Shown here piece after piece: positions 1 to 7,123 of a DNA stretch of 54,774 bases (position 1 is the first letter of the stretch; every line of letters starts with the position of its first letter). Source of the stretch: CAZOOK01 sp964581385. GTDB lineage: Bacteria; Pseudomonadota; Gammaproteobacteria; Nevskiales; Nevskiaceae. The stretch covers positions 1 through 54,774 of the forward strand of contig CAZOOK010000036.1 in assembly GCA_964581385.1 (NCBI GenBank), read 5' to 3'. A program made the translations under genes and the position numbers. The notes under the pieces are model-generated. The model did not search any database. It was not told the origin of the DNA and saw only the letters and a list, made by a program, of their open reading frames with translations.

Positions 1-63
1 CACCGGCCGCCGCGCCTGGTGCGCGCACGCTAGGACTGCGAGGAGAGGGAGGAGGCGGGTCAT
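1..63 (-). CDS. Start of a small lipoprotein gene (3' end outside window)
   Basis: ATG at 63 overlaps the tailspike stop codon (ATGA), so it is coupled to that gene. The visible 21 residues, MTRLLPLLAVLACAHQ and onward, have a basic start, a hydrophobic core and a lipobox-like L-A-C, the pattern of a lipoprotein signal peptide. A small outer-membrane spanin (Rz1-like) or another lysis or exclusion lipoprotein would fit its place after the tail fibre genes, but only the N-terminus is visible and no function can be assigned. Confidence 0.6.
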   Translation of the reverse strand, partial: MTRLLPLLAVLACAHQARRPV

Positions 64-2045
64 GGGGTGAAGATCCTAACACTGTAATAGGCGGATCCGG
101 CCTGACCTGTGCCCCCGGCATTGCAGACGCGCAGCGACACGGTGTTGGTCCCTGTTACGTGGCAATCCGCGAGCAACGTCGAATTCAAAGTGCTCGAGGT
201 AGCCAAGCATTCAGATCCGGTTGCCGCTCCAGCAATCGTGATCGATTCGGCCGCGCACGATGCCGGGTTTACGGTTCCGGGATCCCAGCCGATCGTGGTG
301 GTTCGCGCCGATTCTGGAGCAGCAGGAGCGTCCCGGGTGAGGTCTGCGTAAGGCGATCCCACAATCGCAAGCACCGGCTGATACAGGGTGGCGCTCGTAC
401 CGGTTCCGCCAATCAGCCGAAAGCCAACCGTAACGGTTCCGCTGGTGGGCATCCGAAACGTCGTAGCGCGCCACTGAGGAGACACGGTACCTGCCGTAGG
501 AGTCGAGCGGTCCGCGCCGGTGACGCTGTTGTAGAACGCCACATCGGAACTGGTGTCGTTGGTCCAGACCTGTCCGGCCAGATAAACCAGTTGCCCCTTG
601 AGGTCGGTGTTGACGCTCAGGTCGATCGTCTCGCCGAAGGTGTCCGAGTCTCCACCGCCACCCTTGGTGATCTGGTACTGATTCCAACCAGACCATCCAG
701 CCGAAACGGAGAACGTTCCACCACCGCCGGAAGCGATCGAGGAATACGCGGAGGCTTTCGGGCTCATCCAATTGCGGCGAGGGTAGTAGCCCCACCCGTG
801 GCGAATGTCCCAGCCCGAGGTATCGACCGGGGCGGTCGCGCTCAAAGTCCCGGACTCGGCTACGGTCTGCATTCCGAAGTTACCCCAGATCGTTACCTCT
901 CGAAGACCTGGCAGGGCCGACGATGTATCGATCCTGGGAGCAGGGAACAATACGGCCGGCTTTCCGGAGTCCAGTGAATTGCCCCAAATGTTTACCTGCT
1001 GAGATCCGCTCGCAAAAACAATCGAGTCCGTGTATGTCCCGATGAACTTGGATCCCGTCAGGTTTAGCGCGTAATTGACGATATCCCACTGGTCTCCCCA
1101 GTCATGCAGGACGGTAGGATCAGTGGATGCGTTGAGCAGAATGTTCGCTTTGACGGTAATGCTCGGGCTGGCGAACGTATAGCCGTTCTGTCCGTTGACC
1201 TCAAAGTAGCAGTTCGTGACGTTCAGCGGTCGGCCGCCGTTGACCTGGTAGATTGCTCCTGCTGCGTTGTTTTCCAGGGTAGACCCGATCACGTTGATCG
1301 TCCCCTGGTATGCCACGATTCCAAACCCGGAGTTATTGTAGATCTTCGAGTTTAGAATATTGACGGCGTTGTTGTCGTGGATGGTCAGCCTGACGCCATC
1401 CCCGCCATTGTAGCTGATCGCACTCTCGACGATGTCGTTGTCCCATCCATATCCAAGGGACACCCCGGCCAACGTCGCATTCATCACCTGCACGCGATGC
1501 AGCAGGAAATGAGAGATCGTCGCAGAGTAAATGCCGTAGCTGGCCAGACCGGCGGCGTAGATTTTCAGGTTGGAGATTTCGTGCGACGACTGATTCATCG
1601 AGTCCGACCACTTGATCACGGCATCCATGCCCGCTGTGGCTTGAATCGTGGCCCCCGTGTATCCCGCCCCGCGTAGAGCTACGGAATTTTCATCGAGCAC
1701 CAATGGGGCGCTCACCCGATACGTGCCTTCGGGGAAGAACACTACGCCGTGTTTCACTTTGGCTGCGTTGATGGCGGACTGGATGGCGGCGGCATCGTCC
1801 CCGGAATCGTCCGGGATAGCGCCGTAGTCGCGAACGTTGAACGATCCCGTGGTATGGGTCCTGAGATCCGCCGCCGCGCTTTTGAGCGAGTTAATGTCGG
1901 ACGCTACAATGCACTTGGTTCCATCCGGGTTGACGCAGGGTTTTGCATCAACCTTGTCGACGAACGGCGTCGTATTCCCAGTCACGTACGTGCCCGCGCG
2001 CGCCAGGAACGGAAGAAGGACGAACAATAGGATCGCGCGCTTCAT
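60..2045 (-). CDS. Tailspike-like protein, right-handed beta-helix, with signal peptide
   Basis: About 661 residues. I start at ATG 2045 (MKRAILLFVLL) rather than a position nine codons earlier because it gives a clean Sec-type signal peptide ending at ARA. Next comes a short helix (SDINSLKSAAADLR) and then the classic pectate-lyase-superfamily entry FNVRDYGAIPDDSGDD...AIQSAINAA...GVVFFPEGTY, followed by beta-helix rungs rich in N, G and I to about residue 400. The C-terminal third resembles a carbohydrate-binding or trimerisation region with four Cys near the end. Phage spikes of this fold usually bind or cleave surface polysaccharide. A Sec signal is unexpected for a virion protein assembled in the cytoplasm. 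Last large gene of the tail block, 4 nt after its upstream neighbour. Confidence 0.85.
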   Translation of the reverse strand: MKRAILLFVLLPFLARAGTYVTGNTTPFVDKVDAKPCVNPDGTKCIVASDINSLKSAAADLRTHTTGSFNVRDYGAIPDDSGDDAAAIQSAINAAKVKHGVVFFPEGTYRVSAPLVLDENSVALRGAGYTGATIQATAGMDAVIKWSDSMNQSSHEISNLKIYAAGLASYGIYSATISHFLLHRVQVMNATLAGVSLGYGWDNDIVESAISYNGGDGVRLTIHDNNAVNILNSKIYNNSGFGIVAYQGTINVIGSTLENNAAGAIYQVNGGRPLNVTNCYFEVNGQNGYTFASPSITVKANILLNASTDPTVLHDWGDQWDIVNYALNLTGSKFIGTYTDSIVFASGSQQVNIWGNSLDSGKPAVLFPAPRIDTSSALPGLREVTIWGNFGMQTVAESGTLSATAPVDTSGWDIRHGWGYYPRRNWMSPKASAYSSIASGGGGTFSVSAGWSGWNQYQITKGGGGDSDTFGETIDLSVNTDLKGQLVYLAGQVWTNDTSSDVAFYNSVTGADRSTPTAGTVSPQWRATTFRMPTSGTVTVGFRLIGGTGTSATLYQPVLAIVGSPYADLTRDAPAAPESARTTTIGWDPGTVNPASCAAESITIAGAATGSECLATSSTLNSTLLADCHVTGTNTVSLRVCNAGGTGQAGSAYYSVRIFTP

Positions 2046-2049
2046 CGGA

Positions 2050-3126
2050 TCACCAAACCCAAACGTGAGCATTGGAGGAGCCTGCAGCGCCGAGACCGAT
2101 TTTCACTCCAGGCGGGAGCTTGAGTCCGTAATAGATGTTGCTGACTCCCGTCCATGACGCTCCAGAGCCAGACCCGCGGCCGATCGAAACGAGGATCGTC
2201 ACCGACCCCTTGGTGCTGGTGGCGTACGGGGCAGTGATTTGGTTGGTGCACGTCGTCGTGTCGTAGAAATAGACTGTTAGGTAACGGTCCGAACTGGCGT
2301 CCGAGTTCAGGGACGCGATCTCGAGCATGTCCGTTTTGCTGGTGTCGATACATCCACTCAGGATGGCCGCTCCAGACCCTACTACCCCGGAGTCATAGAT
2401 CAGCGCAGGCGTGCCCTGATAGGAGGCCACCGACCCTTTTATGACGCTCCGAACATAGCCATTCAGATCGGCTGAATGCGCTACGAGATGACCGGTAGTC
2501 CATGTCGGGTCCGTCGCGCTGGTGATCGCGGTGAGAGCGCCCACGTTGTCGGTGCCGGCGGCAGCGGAGTCATTAGTCTTGCCTCCGGTTACGGCTCCGG
2601 TGATCGCTGGAAGAGAACTCACGGTCACTGTACCTGAGACGGCAGGGATCGAACTCACGGCTACTGTGCCGGATATGGCGGGGATTGAACTCACCGCGAC
2701 GGTACCCGAGACTGCACCGGTGCCAGCAGAGCTCGGACTCGGAACGTCCGGAAGCGGCGCCGATGAGACGCACTCCCTGCCGACGACGTAGGTGCTGGCG
2801 GTGTCCGAGATGCATTTGATCGGCAATCCGCTGCCCGCGAAATAGGGCTGACATGTGCCGCGCGCGATCGCGTCGCCCACGTAGCCTGGTCCGATCGTCG
2901 GATTGGCGCCATCGGAGCGACACTTCACCGTCGCGGCCGTGGCGTTTTCCGCGGCATTGCAGATCACGATCTGTGTCCGACCATCGAGCGGGGTGGCGGG
3001 TACAGCGACCGCGGAGAGTCCCACGGTGGTGACCGATGGGGTGGGATTGCGGCACACGGCCTGCGCGGAGACTCCCAGGGGCGCCAGCGCGGCCAGGACG
3101 AGTAGGGCTCTGAGGTATCGGCTCAT
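2050..3126 (-). CDS. Exported fibre-like protein with short repeats
   Basis: 358 residues; start MSRYLRALLVLAALAPLG gives a clear signal peptide with cleavage predicted near SAQA. The middle carries three to four repeats of the type GTVAVSSIP-A-(I/V)-S (about residues 138-180), followed by a Gly/Ser/Thr-rich half resembling phage neck or fibre-associated proteins (LNGYVRSVIKGS, TLVSIGRGSGSG style). Adjacent to the tailspike with a 4-nt gap, so probably cotranscribed and acting with it. No enzyme motif is seen. Function unknown; a fibre or capsule-binding accessory is the best guess. Confidence 0.65.
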   Translation of the reverse strand: MSRYLRALLVLAALAPLGVSAQAVCRNPTPSVTTVGLSAVAVPATPLDGRTQIVICNAAENATAATVKCRSDGANPTIGPGYVGDAIARGTCQPYFAGSGLPIKCISDTASTYVVGRECVSSAPLPDVPSPSSAGTGAVSGTVAVSSIPAISGTVAVSSIPAVSGTVTVSSLPAITGAVTGGKTNDSAAAGTDNVGALTAITSATDPTWTTGHLVAHSADLNGYVRSVIKGSVASYQGTPALIYDSGVVGSGAAILSGCIDTSKTDMLEIASLNSDASSDRYLTVYFYDTTTCTNQITAPYATSTKGSVTILVSIGRGSGSGASWTGVSNIYYGLKLPPGVKIGLGAAGSSNAHVWVW

Positions 3127-3274
3127 GCCTTTGCACGTATCGCACCTGTGGTCCGGTGTCCCGTCTACAGCCCCCGCCTGGGTTTACGCGAGACCCCTGG
3201 GTCGGGGATTGGCTGGAAAATCCCCTATGGTTTCGCTCCGAATTACTAGCACGCGGGCTGCAATACCAGCAGAC

Positions 3275-3475
3275 ATGAAGACCACCACGACGACGCTCAT
3301 CGCAGACATCCTCGCCAGTCTCCGCATCTCCGCAGAGCTTCCCGCCCGCCTCGCCGCCCAGCGCGCCGCCCGTCTCGCCGCCGCAGCCCGCCTCCAGTCC
3401 GCCCGCGAGGTCGAGGAGCAGTTCGCCCGCGCGCACCAGGAGCTCGAGGACCTCGAGGCGAAACTGGCGAAGTAG
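3275..3475 (+). CDS. Small Ala/Arg-rich helical protein
   Basis: 66 residues from ATG 3275 (MKTTTTTLIADILASL). After a Thr-rich start, it is almost entirely predicted helix (LPARLAAQRAARLAAAAR, then an acidic coiled-coil-like end EVEEQFARAHQELEDLE). First gene of the plus-strand cassette, divergent from the fibre genes across a gap of about 150 nt. Function unknown. Low complexity lowers confidence, but its placement just before a strong promoter and the absence of an alternative frame support it. Confidence 0.5.
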   Translation: MKTTTTTLIADILASLRISAELPARLAAQRAARLAAAARLQSAREVEEQFARAHQELEDLEAKLAK

Positions 3476-3478
3476 CCC

Positions 3479-3507
3479 TTGACAACCGTCAGACGTAGTA
3501 GTATTGT
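3479..3507 (+). promoter_or_regulatory. Strong sigma70-type promoter, copy 1
   Basis: TTGACA at 3479-3484, 17-nt spacer, TATTGT at 3502-3507. This is a near-consensus vegetative promoter. The predicted start site falls at about 3514, so the transcript begins almost exactly at the 5' hairpin. A near-identical copy lies at 5428. Confidence 0.8.
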
Positions 3508-3515
3508 CTATCCAT

Positions 3516-3532
3516 GGTCGCACGGAGCGACC
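3516..3532 (+). promoter_or_regulatory. 5'-UTR hairpin, copy 1
   Basis: Perfect 6-bp stem GGTCGC/GCGACC with a 5-nt loop, at the very 5' end of the predicted transcript and just before the ribosome binding site GGGAGAGAG. 5'-terminal hairpins of this kind often protect mRNA. Identical in copy 2 at 5465-5481. Confidence 0.65.
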
Positions 3533-3549
3533 GAGCAGGGAGAGAGAAC

Positions 3550-3909
3550 ATGGCGAACCCTAAGTTTGATATCGCGAAATTTGCTAGCAACTTTCAGGCG
3601 GCGATCGATTCCGGCGAGCCCAATCCCTACGCGGCGGCTTACGATCAGGCAGGAGCAGGGGTCGATGACCGCCGGCGGTTTGCGGCGATCGACGCGACCG
3701 ACCCGATCTCTGGCGCCGTGTACGGACTGGGCAGCACCCCCGAGGCTGCGATCGCGGATGCGCGCCGGGGCTCCGGTGACGCCACCTCGGAGTACCGGAT
3801 CGTCAAGATCACTCCGGCCGCAGACGCCTATGTCGCTGGGCGCGGGGGCGCTCCCGCCGCCGACCTGGAGGTGAGTCGCCACGGCGTCAGCCTCCGCGAT
3901 GAGGAGTAG
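3550..3909 (+). CDS. Hypothetical protein, first gene under the duplicated promoter
   Basis: 119 residues from MANPKFDIAKF. An in-frame ATG 36 nt upstream exists, but it sits at the predicted transcription start, and GGGAGAGAG lies a good distance before ATG 3550. The sequence has a helical N-terminus and a region around residues 45-95 (ATDPISGAVYGLGSTPEAAIADARR...YRIVKI) resembling small regulatory or dsRBD-like folds, without a recognisable family. Followed directly by a two-hairpin 3' element. Confidence 0.65.
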   Translation: MANPKFDIAKFASNFQAAIDSGEPNPYAAAYDQAGAGVDDRRRFAAIDATDPISGAVYGLGSTPEAAIADARRGSGDATSEYRIVKITPAADAYVAGRGGAPAADLEVSRHGVSLRDEE

Positions 3910-3917
3910 CCGCACTC

Positions 3918-3975
3918 CGGGCCCTACGGGGCCCGCCGGCAGGACTCCCCGAGTCACCTCGGAGCGCCCTGCGGG
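3918..3975 (+). terminator. 3' double-hairpin element, copy 1
   Basis: Hairpin 1 has a perfect 7-bp stem CGGGCCC/GGGCCCG capped by TACG, a very stable C(UACG)G tetraloop (3918-3935). Hairpin 2 has a core stem CCGAG/CTCGG (3949-3962), enclosed by an imperfect outer stem pairing GCAGG at 3939 with CCTGC at 3968. There is no U-tract, so it could be an mRNA 3' stabiliser or an atypical terminator. The copy at 6032 keeps both hairpins. Confidence 0.6.
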
Positions 3976-4033
3976 CACGCAGCCCGAACCTCACCGCGCG
4001 GAGCGGCGAGGAAGAGCCGGCGAGGAGCCGACA

Positions 4034-4090
4034 GGAACCTACGCCAACCATTACCGCCAGCAACAGCGCGGCCACACATTGACGGCGATA
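4034..4090 (+). pseudogene. Possible remnant of a zinc-finger gene
   Basis: The translated stretch GTYANHYRQQQRGHTLTAI closely matches GLCASHYLQQLRGRPLTEI of the intact zinc-finger gene at 4713, but a zinc-ligand Cys has become Tyr. No start codon with a ribosome binding site precedes it, and the frame runs in from the 3' hairpin element. It lies in a 268-nt gap otherwise without a gene. Likely a decayed paralogue. Confidence 0.4.
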
Positions 4091-4177
4091 CCGGGCGACA
4101 CCTCGCCCGGCCCTCCCTCGCGCCGACCCGAGTCCGATCGAGAGAGGGCACCACAGCCCAGGAGAGGGACAAACATC

Positions 4178-4711
4178 ATGGCCAAGCCGCAGCCCACCAA
4201 GAACGCCATTCTCGCCGCCCGCGCCAACGCAGCCGAACTCGAGGTCCTCAAACTCCAAGGTCTCTGGGAGGAGAATCAACGCCTCGTGAAGCGCTTGGGA
4301 GAGGCTCAGACGGAGAACGCCCAGGCACGGATCGAGAGTGAGAAGGAGATCCAGCGACTCCAAGCGTTTTCCGAGAAACTCCAGGTCGACCTCGCCGAGT
4401 CGGTACAGATCGCCGCCACGTCCAGCGCCGAAGCTACGCTCCGCGCGGAACAGAATGCGGTGTTGTCGGCCCAACTCGCCGCGATGGATGATCCCGATGT
4501 CCGCAGCCTGCGCCGCCGACTCCATGCGGCCCAGGAGCAGGCGAAGTACGCCGGCCAGCAGATCGCCGGGCTCCAGGTGGCGATCGCTAAGATGCCGATG
4601 GCGACTCGCATGGACCTGGCGCGGGCGTTCCGTGAGCGCGGGCTCGGCGAGATCGAGGCAGACGCGGCCGCTCCGACTCCGACCGCGGCCGCGCCCGTCG
4701 AGGAGGTCTAA
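4178..4711 (+). CDS. Coiled-coil protein
   Basis: 177 residues from ATG 4178 (MAKPQPTKN), preceded by GGAGAGG. The open frame extends upstream, but that part crosses the hairpin element and reads as low-complexity Pro/Arg/Gly, so I reject it. Residues 15-130 are heptad-patterned (ELEVLKLQGLWEENQRLVKRL, KEIQRLQAFSEKLQVDLAE), typical of a long coiled coil. The tail is Ala/Pro-rich. A scaffold, tail-fibre chaperone or regulatory role is possible; unassigned. An AGGAGGT site at its 3' end serves the next gene. Confidence 0.7.
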   Translation: MAKPQPTKNAILAARANAAELEVLKLQGLWEENQRLVKRLGEAQTENAQARIESEKEIQRLQAFSEKLQVDLAESVQIAATSSAEATLRAEQNAVLSAQLAAMDDPDVRSLRRRLHAAQEQAKYAGQQIAGLQVAIAKMPMATRMDLARAFRERGLGEIEADAAAPTPTAAAPVEEV

Positions 4712-4712
4712 C

Positions 4713-4961
4713 GTGTCGACTTGCTCATTCCTCGGATGCGGTCGAGAGGCCTGCGCCAAGGGGCTCTGCGCCAGTCATTACCTGCAGCAGCTCCGGGGCC
4801 GACCACTCACCGAGATCCGAGAGAGATCGGGGCCCGGGGAGGGGATGAGGCGCTACTCGCTCCGACTCCGGGAGTCGACATGGAGGGCGCTCGGGAAGCG
4901 CCCCGGCATCAAATTGCGCGAACTCGCGGAAAAGCACGCCAACGGCAGGGGGACGAAATGA
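4713..4961 (+). CDS. Small zinc-finger protein (HNH-associated type)
   Basis: 82 residues from GTG 4713, six bases after AGGAGGT. CSFLGCGREACAKGLCASHY matches the C-x4-C-x4-5-A-x-GLC-x2-HY pattern seen in many phage and HNH-endonuclease-associated zinc knuckles (G..LC..HYQ..RG.PL). The rest is basic and helical. Stop overlaps the next start (ATGA). Probably nucleic-acid binding; may act with the AP2-like downstream protein as in homing-type modules. Confidence 0.75.
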   Translation: MSTCSFLGCGREACAKGLCASHYLQQLRGRPLTEIRERSGPGEGMRRYSLRLRESTWRALGKRPGIKLRELAEKHANGRGTK

Positions 4962-5431
4962 CGGGCATGACGGAGCTTACGAGGCACTATCCACTCGAGA
5001 GTGAAGAGTCGCGCCGGGCGGACAGGGCGCATGAACGGGCACTAGACCGACTCATCTCGGCCGGTTGGGATAACGTTCCCCAGTGCGATATCCCGGCTCG
5101 AGTCCGGGAGGCCGCCGAGCGTGGCGAGCCGATCCCTGTGAACTCCCGTCGCCTGCTGCACAGGGAGTCCGCGGCCGAATGCGGTCGGCTCGGGTCAGGC
5201 GTCCCTCGAAAAGGGAAATCGGCCGTCTCTGGATATCCCAGCGTGTACCGGACAGGGAAGCATGGCCGCGTTTACTGGCGGTCCGTGGTCAACGTGCCTG
5301 GGGTCAAAATCATCACAGGCTCCTGCCGAGCCACGCCAGAGGAGGCCGCGCGCGATCGCGACGATATCGTGCGCGAGCACGGCCTGGTGGCAAAATTTGG
5401 CCTGTGTTTTCGTGGACCTATGGATACTTGA
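4958..5431 (+). CDS. AP2-like DNA-binding protein
   Basis: 157 residues from ATG 4958 (MTGMTELTRHY), ATGA-coupled. The C-terminal half, with GYPSVYRTGKHGRVYWRSVV, then CRATPEEAARDRDDIVREHG, has the layout of AP2/ERF-like domains in phage homing proteins: three short strands around a basic GK..R.YWR core, then T-x-EEAA-x-x-R/Y-D helix. No HNH catalytic residues are visible, so it may be a stand-alone DNA binder. Its TGA stop lies inside the -35 box of the next promoter. Confidence 0.65.
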   Translation: MTGMTELTRHYPLESEESRRADRAHERALDRLISAGWDNVPQCDIPARVREAAERGEPIPVNSRRLLHRESAAECGRLGSGVPRKGKSAVSGYPSVYRTGKHGRVYWRSVVNVPGVKIITGSCRATPEEAARDRDDIVREHGLVAKFGLCFRGPMDT

Positions 5432-5456
5432 CACCCGTCAGACGTAGTAGTATCGT
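5428..5456 (+). promoter_or_regulatory. Strong sigma70-type promoter, copy 2
   Basis: TTGACA (5428-5433), 17-nt spacer, TATCGT (5451-5456). From here to the gene start, 71 positions match copy 1 at 3479 with only three differences. Stop codon of the preceding gene is embedded in the -35 hexamer. Confidence 0.8.
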
Positions 5457-5464
5457 CTATCCAT

Positions 5465-5481
5465 GGTCGCACGGAGCGACC
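5465..5481 (+). promoter_or_regulatory. 5'-UTR hairpin, copy 2
   Basis: GGTCGC/GCGACC with loop ACGGA, identical to copy 1, between the predicted start site and the GGGAGAGAG ribosome binding site. Confidence 0.65.
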
Positions 5482-5498
5482 GAGCAGGGAGAGAGACC

Positions 5499-6023
5499 AT
5501 GACGAACCAGAGCCAGCAGATGATCAAGGTGCGGGACCTCACCAGCGGAACGATTCACACCCTCCCCGCGTCCACCCCGGTCTATGAGATCCCCGACGGA
5601 TTCGACCGCGAGGTCGGCGCGATCGATGTCCTGCCCGGGAATCAGATCTACCTGCTCGGCGAGTGGGCCGAGAAACACGCTGATGCTCCCGTGATGGTCG
5701 AGAGCGGGGATCCCTCCGAGGATCAGGACGGCTGCGTGCTCGCGTGGATTTCGGAGGTGCTCACCACCAGCGAGGAGGACCGGACCGAGAGCACGCTGCA
5801 CGAGATCCAAGTGCGCTGGGACGAGACCGTAGCCGAGTCGCATGGCTGGCTCGTGCACACCCCGGACGGACTGTGGGTAGCCCCGCATCCCGATCACTAC
5901 CACCTCGAGCAGGACGCCGATCAGGACGAGCTCGACGAGATGGTTCGCGCCACCCTGGTATGGGAGCACGCAGCGCGCGCCTCCGATCCCGAGCTCGCGC
6001 AGTATCGCGCGGTCAAGCAGTAG
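5499..6023 (+). CDS. Acidic hypothetical protein, second gene under the duplicated promoter
   Basis: 174 residues from MTNQSQQMIKV, start chosen by analogy with copy 1. Strongly acidic (many E/D clusters such as EDQDGC and EQDADQDELDEM). N-terminal region IKVRDLTSGTIHTLPAS looks like a short beta element; the middle has W-rich strands (VRWDETVAESHGWLVHTPDGLWVAPHP). Not homologous by eye to the protein at 3550 although the flanking control elements are duplicated. Acidic, DNA-mimic-like composition would suit an anti-defence protein, but this is inference only. Confidence 0.65.
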   Translation: MTNQSQQMIKVRDLTSGTIHTLPASTPVYEIPDGFDREVGAIDVLPGNQIYLLGEWAEKHADAPVMVESGDPSEDQDGCVLAWISEVLTTSEEDRTESTLHEIQVRWDETVAESHGWLVHTPDGLWVAPHPDHYHLEQDADQDELDEMVRATLVWEHAARASDPELAQYRAVKQ

Positions 6024-6031
6024 CCGCACCC

Positions 6032-6088
6032 CGGGCCCTACGGGGCCCGCCGGCAGGACTCCCCGACTACGGTCGGGAGGCCCTGCGG
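6032..6088 (+). terminator. 3' double-hairpin element, copy 2
   Basis: CGGGCCC-TACG-GGGCCCG (6032-6049) as in copy 1, then CCGAC-TACG-GTCGG (6063-6076), again with a C(UACG)G loop, inside the same outer GCAGG/CCTGC pairing. The closing pair of hairpin 2 is C-G here and G-C in copy 1, a compensatory change that argues for selected RNA structure. Confidence 0.6.
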
Positions 6089-6114
6089 GCGAATAGCAAA
6101 ACCGCGAGGGGAAC

Positions 6115-6351
6115 ATGAGCGCCACTCTTATTCTGCCGGATAGTCTGCAGGCCTACGCCTTCGAGTCACCGGATCCCGTCGCTGAGACCGCGCGGAACCT
6201 GCTGGCCTCCCTGGACAGCGCCGGAATGACCCCCATGGACTGCTGGGTCGTCGAGCAGCAACTGGCCGACCTCTACTACCGCAACCTCAGCGCCCTGCCG
6301 GCCGGAATCCTCGACGCCATCGAGGAGCTCGGCGTGATCGGAGAGGACTGA
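6115..6351 (+). CDS. Small acidic hypothetical protein
   Basis: 78 residues from MSATLILPDSLQ, with GAGGGG upstream. Mostly helical with acidic ends (MDCWVVEQQLADLYYRNLSALP). No family recognised. Two bases before the next gene, in the same operon as the lipoprotein at 6542. Confidence 0.6.
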   Translation: MSATLILPDSLQAYAFESPDPVAETARNLLASLDSAGMTPMDCWVVEQQLADLYYRNLSALPAGILDAIEELGVIGED

Positions 6352-6353
6352 TC

Positions 6354-6545
6354 ATGCGAGACCACAATCTCCAGGCGGTAGCCTTCTTCGGCGCGGCGTT
6401 GACGCTCTCCCCGGCCGGATCCCCTGAGCACGAGGCCGCGTGGGCACTCAAGCAAGCCGCCTCGCATCGCCTGGACTCGCAGCTAGCTGACGTGATCGAA
6501 TTTTTCCCCACCGCCGCCCTGTTGGGCTCTCAGAGGCAGACATGA
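6354..6545 (+). CDS. Small hypothetical protein
   Basis: 63 residues from MRDHNLQAVAFF, following GGAGAGG. Short hydrophobic stretch VAFFGAALTLSPAG may be helical but is too short for a confident membrane segment. Ends overlapping the lipoprotein start (ATGATG). Confidence 0.5.
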   Translation: MRDHNLQAVAFFGAALTLSPAGSPEHEAAWALKQAASHRLDSQLADVIEFFPTAALLGSQRQT

Positions 6546-7123
6546 TGACCCGAATTGCGATGATGACGCTGGTCCTGACTATCGGCTGTGGTTCTCCGAT
6601 CCAGGGAGACAAGACCACATGGGCCGACCAAACCACGGCCTGCTCTAATGCGGATACCCGCACCACCGAGATCTTGGTCAGCACCCAGAGCAGCGACCAA
6701 ACAACAGAGATCACCTGCGCTTGGGGCAACGCCTCTTGGATCTCCTACCGCCCTACCGACCACGCGGCTGACGTTGAGGCTTGGACAAAGTTTCCGACCT
6801 GTCAGGACGCCAAAATAGTCGCGGTCTTCGATTCGTTCGATAGCGATCCGTTTGAACTCGCCTCGGTCACTTGTGGGACCCTGCCGACCCAGTCGACTAT
6901 CGTTCAGGCCGATCAAAGCAGGCTCTGCTCGAATGCTGACGTAGTAGAGATCTCTGGAGGCTACGTCGAGTGTTCATGGGCTAATGCCGCCTGGGACGGA
7001 CTGTCCGACTGTCCGGCAGGCACCGTCACCAAGGCATACTGGCAGAGCGACGCATACGAGGAATGGCAGCTGTTAGACGTTCGGTGTGTAGCTTACAGTT
7101 CAATCACCGATAGTTTGCAGTAA
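6542..7123 (+). CDS. Phage lipoprotein with internal duplication
   Basis: 193 residues. MMTRIAMMTLVLTIGC carries a signal peptide and lipobox ending at Cys16, so it should be lipidated and displayed at an envelope membrane. The mature part contains two homologous repeats (about residues 34-111 and 129-182), each starting C-SNAD, containing C-(A/S)W-(G/A)N-A-(S/A)W, and holding four Cys, probably two disulfides per repeat. Small phage lipoproteins are often superinfection-exclusion or receptor-blocking factors; that role is an inference from location and type. Its end overlaps the convergent gene at 7093 by 31 nt. Confidence 0.75.
   Translation: MMTRIAMMTLVLTIGCGSPIQGDKTTWADQTTACSNADTRTTEILVSTQSSDQTTEITCAWGNASWISYRPTDHAADVEAWTKFPTCQDAKIVAVFDSFDSDPFELASVTCGTLPTQSTIVQADQSRLCSNADVVEISGGYVECSWANAAWDGLSDCPAGTVTKAYWQSDAYEEWQLLDVRCVAYSSITDSLQ

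Noticed and set aside
3899..4177. N-terminal extension of the coiled-coil gene at 4178
   Set aside because: It runs through the 3' hairpin element and a decayed zinc-finger remnant; a good RBS precedes ATG 4178.
3550..6023. Gene duplication of the two proteins behind the duplicated promoters
   Set aside because: Only the leader and trailer are similar; the proteins at 3550 and 5499 do not align by eye.
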